Below are positions 60,280-64,000 of a stretch of DNA of 64,000 bases, piece after piece (the stretch's first letter is position 1; each line of letters starts with the position of its first letter). Source of the DNA: Geobacillus subterraneus. GTDB lineage: Bacteria > Bacillota > Bacilli > Bacillales > Anoxybacillaceae. The notes under the pieces are model-generated. The model was not told where the DNA came from, ran no database searches, and saw nothing but the letters and a program-made list of their open reading frames with translations. A program made the position numbers and the translations under genes. Where the stretch lies: positions 124,001 through 188,000 of the forward strand of contig NZ_CP014342.1 in assembly GCF_001618685.1 (NCBI RefSeq), in the 5' to 3' direction.

Positions 60280-61452
60280 ATGGCAGCATGGGGGTTGGAA
60301 CTGCTTGAAGGCATCGCGGCCGTATGGCGGCAGCCGCTCCTTTATTATGGCGTCTTTTTAGCGATTGTCGCCGGCTGGCGGCGGATGAAGCGGGAGCGCC
60401 GTGACTTTCATGTGCGCATCCATCATCCGTGGCAAGAATGGCGCGGGCTCTGGACATGGGGATGGGCAGCCGGCGCGGTGTTGTCCGCGGCGGCGATCAT
60501 CGTTGGGATCGCGTTGCCGCGCGAGGCGGTGTGGATGGTGACCGCGCTGACCGTTGTCATCGGCTTAACGATGGAGGCGCGCCTATTGTCGCCGGCGTAT
60601 ACGGTTGGCGGTGCGCTCGTGCTGCTCGGTTTAGCCGGGCCAAGCGGGATGGTGGGCCGCATATTCCCCGATGGCGCAACGGCGGGGACGTCTTTGACTT
60701 TGTTGCTTGTGCTGCTGCTGTTGGCGGAAGGATGGCTCATCCTCCGCTCGCGGAACGGGGCCGTCTCACCGCAGCTGGCCAAAAGCAAGCGGGGGATGAC
60801 AGTCGGCATGCAATGGGCGCAGCGCTTTTGGTTTGTGCCGCTCGTGCTCCCGGTATCCGGCGGTGCGCTGCCGCCGGCCTCGTGGTGGCCGCTTCTTCCG
60901 GCCGGGGACGGGTATTCATTTTGGCTTGTGCCGTTTCTTCTCGGCTTTTCGCAACGCCGGCAGCACATCATGCCGCCGGAAGCGGCGCGGGAGGAGGGAC
61001 GGCGTGTGCTTCGGCTTGCGCTTCTTGTCACTCTGCCGGCTGTTTTTAGCGTGTGGTACGCACCGCTGGCGTTTGTCGCAGGAGTTATGGCGATCGTCGG
61101 CCGCGAGTGGATCGCTTTTTCCGGGCACCGCGATGACCGCGCCCGCCCGCCCCGTTTCGCCCGCCATTCGCAAGGGCTGGTGATCGTCGGCGTGCTCCCC
61201 GGCTCGAAAGCGGAGAAAATGGGGCTGCAAATCGGAGAAATCATTATGAAAGCGAATGGCGTCCCCGTGCGGACGGAGGCGGAGTTTTACGAAGCGCTGC
61301 AGCGCAACCGGGCGTTTTGTAAGCTTGATGTTGTCGGGCATAACGGCGAAGTCCGCTTTGTCCAAGGGGCGTTGTATGAAGATGAGCACCATGAGCTGGG
61401 CTTGCTGTTTGTGCGCAATCGGGACGCGTCGGCGTCCGAAGCTGTTTCGTAA
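60280..61452 (+). CDS. minJ: MinJ, division-site topological determinant
   Basis: Polytopic membrane protein of 390 residues with about seven spans (for example LSAAAIIVGIALPREAVWMV, GTSLTLLLVLLLLAEGWLIL). A C-terminal PDZ domain (QGLVIVGVLPGSKAEKMGLQ, GEIIMKANGVPVRTEAEFYE) completes it. MinJ bridges DivIVA and MinD to keep division at mid-cell. The start ATG follows AGGGGGGGAAG. swrA, found near here in B. subtilis, is absent. The order minJ-csbA-uvrB is conserved. Confidence 0.88.
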   Translation: MAAWGLELLEGIAAVWRQPLLYYGVFLAIVAGWRRMKRERRDFHVRIHHPWQEWRGLWTWGWAAGAVLSAAAIIVGIALPREAVWMVTALTVVIGLTMEARLLSPAYTVGGALVLLGLAGPSGMVGRIFPDGATAGTSLTLLLVLLLLAEGWLILRSRNGAVSPQLAKSKRGMTVGMQWAQRFWFVPLVLPVSGGALPPASWWPLLPAGDGYSFWLVPFLLGFSQRRQHIMPPEAAREEGRRVLRLALLVTLPAVFSVWYAPLAFVAGVMAIVGREWIAFSGHRDDRARPPRFARHSQGLVIVGVLPGSKAEKMGLQIGEIIMKANGVPVRTEAEFYEALQRNRAFCKLDVVGHNGEVRFVQGALYEDEHHELGLLFVRNRDASASEAVS

Positions 61453-61466
61453 AGGAGACTGAGCAT

Positions 61467-61688
61467 ATGTGGTTTCTCGCGGCACTCATCATTCCGTGCC
61501 TGCTTGTCTTGTTGTTTACCCGGGTGACTTATAACCGATACATCGCGTTGTTATTGACGATCGCGTTGCTTGTCGCTTCGTATGTCAAAGGGTATACGGA
61601 CGAACTGCATGAAATTGTCGCCGATATTGCATCGACGATCACCGGCTTCTTGTTGGCCGGACGGATGTTGGACAATTTGAAGAAGTGA
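61467..61688 (+). CDS. csbA: CsbA, small general-stress membrane protein
   Basis: 73 residues with two membrane spans (FLAALIIPCLLVLLFTRVTY and IALLLTIALLVASYVKGY) and a short tail. It matches csbA, which precedes uvrB in Bacillus and is a stress-sigma-factor gene there; the function is unknown. It starts after AAAGGAG, 14 nt after minJ. No sigma-B promoter is evident inside minJ. Confidence 0.85.
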   Translation: MWFLAALIIPCLLVLLFTRVTYNRYIALLLTIALLVASYVKGYTDELHEIVADIASTITGFLLAGRMLDNLKK

Positions 61689-61694
61689 CGGACA

Positions 61695-61722
61695 GGCGGG
61701 CCTCGAAGCGGCCCGCTTTTTC
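61695..61722 (+). terminator. Terminator after csbA
   Basis: GCGGGCC-TCGAAGC-GGCCCGC followed by TTTTT. Confidence 0.85.
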
Positions 61723-61864
61723 ACGTTCTGTACGCAGGCAAACGAAGAGGGAGCAATGGAAATCGCTGCGTTGATTGGCACGAATATCAGTTCGCGTTTT
61801 TTGTGCATCTGCCAAGGGGATGTGATACAATGGGGAGAGACGGATCGGAGAGGGAGGAGAAACG

Positions 61865-63844
61865 GTGGACGACCGTTTTCAATTAGTGTCATCGTATCAA
61901 CCGCAAGGCGATCAGCCGCAGGCGATTGAACAATTGGTTGACGGTTTAATGCGCGGAGTGAAGCACCAAACGCTGCTCGGGGCGACGGGAACGGGCAAAA
62001 CGTTCACCATCTCGAACGTCATCGCCCAAGTGAACAAGCCGACGCTTGTGATCGCCCATAACAAAACGCTCGCTGGACAGTTGTACAGCGAGCTGAAGGA
62101 GTTTTTCCCGTACAACGCCGTCGAATACTTTGTCAGCTACTACGACTATTATCAGCCGGAAGCGTATGTGCCGCAAACGGATACGTATATTGAAAAAGAT
62201 GCGAAAATTAACGACGAGATCGATAAATTGCGGCACTCGGCGACATCGGCGCTGTTTGAGCGGCGGGACGTCATCATCGTCGCCAGCGTGTCGTGCATTT
62301 ACGGCTTAGGGTCGCCGGAAGAATACCGCGAGCTTGTCGTTTCGCTGCGCGTCGGCATGGAGATCGAGCGCAACACGTTGCTGCGGCGGTTGGTCGATAT
62401 CCAGTACGACCGCAATGATATCGACTTCCGGCGCGGCACGTTTCGCGTCCGCGGCGATGTCGTCGAGATTTTTCCGGCGTCGCGCGATGAGCATTGCATC
62501 CGCGTCGAGTTTTTTGGCGATGAAATCGACCGCATTCGCGAAGTCGACGCCTTGACCGGTGAAGTGCTCGGCGAGCGTGAGCACGTCGCCATTTTCCCGG
62601 CGTCGCACTTTGTCACGCGCGAGGAGAAAATGCGGCTTGCGATTCAAAACATCGAACAAGAGCTCGAGGAGCGACTTGCCGAGCTGCGCGAACAAGGAAA
62701 GCTGTTAGAAGCGCAGCGGCTCGAGCAACGGACGCGCTATGACCTTGAAATGATGCGCGAAATGGGCTTTTGTTCCGGAATCGAAAACTACTCGCGCCAT
62801 TTGGCGCTCCGACCGCCGGGTTCAACGCCGTATACGCTGCTTGACTATTTTCCGGACGATTTTTTGATCATCATCGATGAATCGCACGTCACGCTGCCGC
62901 AGCTGCGCGGCATGTACAACGGCGACCGGGCGCGCAAGCAAGTGCTCGTCGACCATGGCTTTCGCCTGCCGTCGGCGCTCGATAACCGTCCGCTTACCTT
63001 TGAAGAGTTCGAGCAAAAAATCAACCAAATTATTTATGTCTCCGCGACGCCGGGGCCGTATGAGCTTGAACATAGCCCGGGTGTGGTTGAACAAATCATC
63101 CGCCCGACCGGGCTTCTCGATCCGACGATTGACGTTCGTCCGATCGCCGGGCAAATTGACGATTTGATCGGGGAAATTCGCGAACGCGTTGAGCGGAACG
63201 AGCGGACATTGGTGACGACGCTGACGAAAAAAATGGCGGAAGATTTAACGGATTACTTAAAAGAGGCGGGATTGAAAGTCGCCTATTTGCATTCGGAAAT
63301 TAAAACGCTTGAGCGCATTGAAATCATCCGTGATTTGCGGCTTGGCAAATATGATGTGTTAGTCGGCATCAACTTGCTTCGCGAAGGGCTCGATATTCCG
63401 GAAGTGTCGCTTGTCGCCATTTTGGACGCCGACAAAGAAGGATTTTTGCGTTCGGAGCGCTCGCTCATCCAGACGATCGGCCGCGCGGCGCGCAACGCGA
63501 ACGGCCATGTGATCATGTACGCCGATACGGTGACGAAATCGATGGAAATCGCCATTCAAGAGACGAAGCGGCGCCGGGCGATTCAAGAGGAATACAACCG
63601 CAAACATGGCATCGTGCCGCGCACGATCCAAAAGGAGATTCGCGATGTGATCCGCGCGACGTATGCGGCCGAAGAAACGGAAACGTACGAGGCGAAGCCG
63701 GCGGCCGCCAGCATGACAAAACAAGAACGGGAAGCGCTCATCCGCCAGCTGGAAGCGGAGATGAAAGAAGCGGCCAAAGCGCTCGACTTCGAGCGGGCCG
63801 CCCAGCTGCGCGATGCGATTTTCGAGTTGAAAGCGGAAGGATGA
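61865..63844 (+). CDS. uvrB: UvrB, excinuclease ABC subunit B
   Basis: Damage-verifying helicase of nucleotide excision repair, 659 residues. Walker A is GATGTGKTF (about residues 39-47). The beta-hairpin segment is [20 protein letters not shown]. Helicase motifs IIDESHV and [17 protein letters not shown] follow. The C-terminal UVR domain ([20 protein letters not shown]) contacts UvrC. The GTG at 61865 follows GGGAGGAG. Length is normal. Confidence 0.97.
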   Translation: MDDRFQLVSSYQPQGDQPQAIEQLVDGLMRGVKHQTLLGATGTGKTFTISNVIAQVNKPTLVIAHNKTLAGQLYSELKEFFPYNAVEYFVSYYDYYQPEAYVPQTDTYIEKDAKINDEIDKLRHSATSALFERRDVIIVASVSCIYGLGSPEEYRELVVSLRVGMEIERNTLLRRLVDIQYDRNDIDFRRGTFRVRGDVVEIFPASRDEHCIRVEFFGDEIDRIREVDALTGEVLGEREHVAIFPASHFVTREEKMRLAIQNIEQELEERLAELREQGKLLEAQRLEQRTRYDLEMMREMGFCSGIENYSRHLALRPPGSTPYTLLDYFPDDFLIIIDESHVTLPQLRGMYNGDRARKQVLVDHGFRLPSALDNRPLTFEEFEQKINQIIYVSATPGPYELEHSPGVVEQIIRPTGLLDPTIDVRPIAGQIDDLIGEIRERVERNERTLVTTLTKKMAEDLTDYLKEAGLKVAYLHSEIKTLERIEIIRDLRLGKYDVLVGINLLREGLDIPEVSLVAILDADKEGFLRSERSLIQTIGRAARNANGHVIMYADTVTKSMEIAIQETKRRRAIQEEYNRKHGIVPRTIQKEIRDVIRATYAAEETETYEAKPAAASMTKQEREALIRQLEAEMKEAAKALDFERAAQLRDAIFELKAEG

Positions 63845-63851
63845 TGGCCGG

Positions 63852-64000
63852 GTGAACGGAACGGATAAAATTATCGTCAAAGGGGCGCGTGCCCATAACT
63901 TAAAAAACATTGACGTTGAAATCCCGCGCGGACAGCTCGTTGTGTTGACCGGGTTGTCTGGGTCGGGCAAGTCGTCGTTGGCGTTTGACACGATTTACGC
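63852..64000 (+). CDS. uvrA: UvrA, excinuclease ABC subunit A (5' end, runs off the window)
   Basis: The first 49 codons, from GTG 63852, read [20 protein letters not shown], then [19 protein letters not shown] with the first Walker A. UvrA recognises DNA damage and loads UvrB. It follows uvrB by 7 nt in the usual uvrBA operon. The rest lies beyond 64000. Confidence 0.96.
   Translation, partial: MNGTDKIIVKGARAHNLKNIDVEIPRGQLVVLTGLSGSGKSSLAFDTIY

Noticed and set aside
1-64000. tRNA and rRNA genes
   Set aside because: No cloverleaf with TTCGANNC-type loops or rRNA core sequence was noticed while reading; none is claimed.

Overview
The window is chromosomal DNA of a thermophilic Bacillaceae bacterium, most likely Geobacillus or a close relative. 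The core gene order is the Bacillus late-competence, motility and division order: comFA-comFC, flgM-flgN-flgK-flgL-yviE-fliW-csrA-hag, fliD-fliS-fliT, hpf, secA, prfB, yvjA, cccB, ftsE-ftsX, ctpB, minJ, csbA, uvrB-uvrA. Core genes are GC-rich at the third codon position, with many Arg/Ala/Glu codons. The species is inferred, not shown.

Layout. 0.3-2.4 kb: comF genes. 2.4-8.7 kb: a sigma-D operon with a very long FliK-like (YlqG-type) protein, an FlhB-C-like (YlqH) protein, a second FliS-type chaperone and a giant flagellin of about 800 residues. 8.8-14.6 kb: yaaR, yvyF, flgM, flgN, flgK, flgL, yviE, fliW and csrA. 14.6-15.9 kb: the conventional flagellin gene hag, whose leader carries a CsrA-type hairpin and whose 3' end carries a group I self-splicing intron. 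16-31.2 kb: an AT-rich island with three very large glycosyltransferases, an ATP-grasp/HAD fusion, a methyltransferase, a PLP aminotransferase and the four dTDP-rhamnose genes. It is probably a flagellin or surface glycosylation locus, inserted between hag and fliD. 31.2-34.7 kb: wreckage of IS701-like and IS21 elements, then a DarT-DarG toxin-antitoxin pair. 34.9-38 kb: flaG-fliD-fliS-fliT plus one unknown gene. 38.1-42.5 kb: an HD-GYP gene broken by two insertion sequences (IS1634-type and IS701-type). 42.6-49.9 kb: hpf, a heptad-repeat coiled-coil protein, secA, prfB with its programmed frameshift, a RelBE-like module between two copies of one terminator, a YitT-family membrane protein and cytochrome c-551. 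50.4-53.3 kb: ftsE-ftsX and an M23 hydrolase. 53.7-56.8 kb: a decaying mercury-resistance region (merA, thioredoxin-like gene, truncated merR, frameshifted doxX). 56.9-64 kb: pirin, ctpB, racA, minJ, csbA, uvrB and the start of uvrA.

How it works together. Several sigma-D promoters (TAAA-N14-16-NCCGATAT) drive the late flagellar genes. FlgM (anti-sigma-D), FliW-CsrA (post-transcriptional control of hag) and FliS/FliT/FlgN (export chaperones) form the usual control circuit. The glycosylation island is bracketed by two unusual sigma-D-like promoters that share their own upstream sequence, so sugar decoration is probably co-expressed with filament genes. Four IS701-like sequences (two identical intact copies, one truncated, one decayed) and two other insertion sequences mark repeated remodelling of this hypervariable interval.
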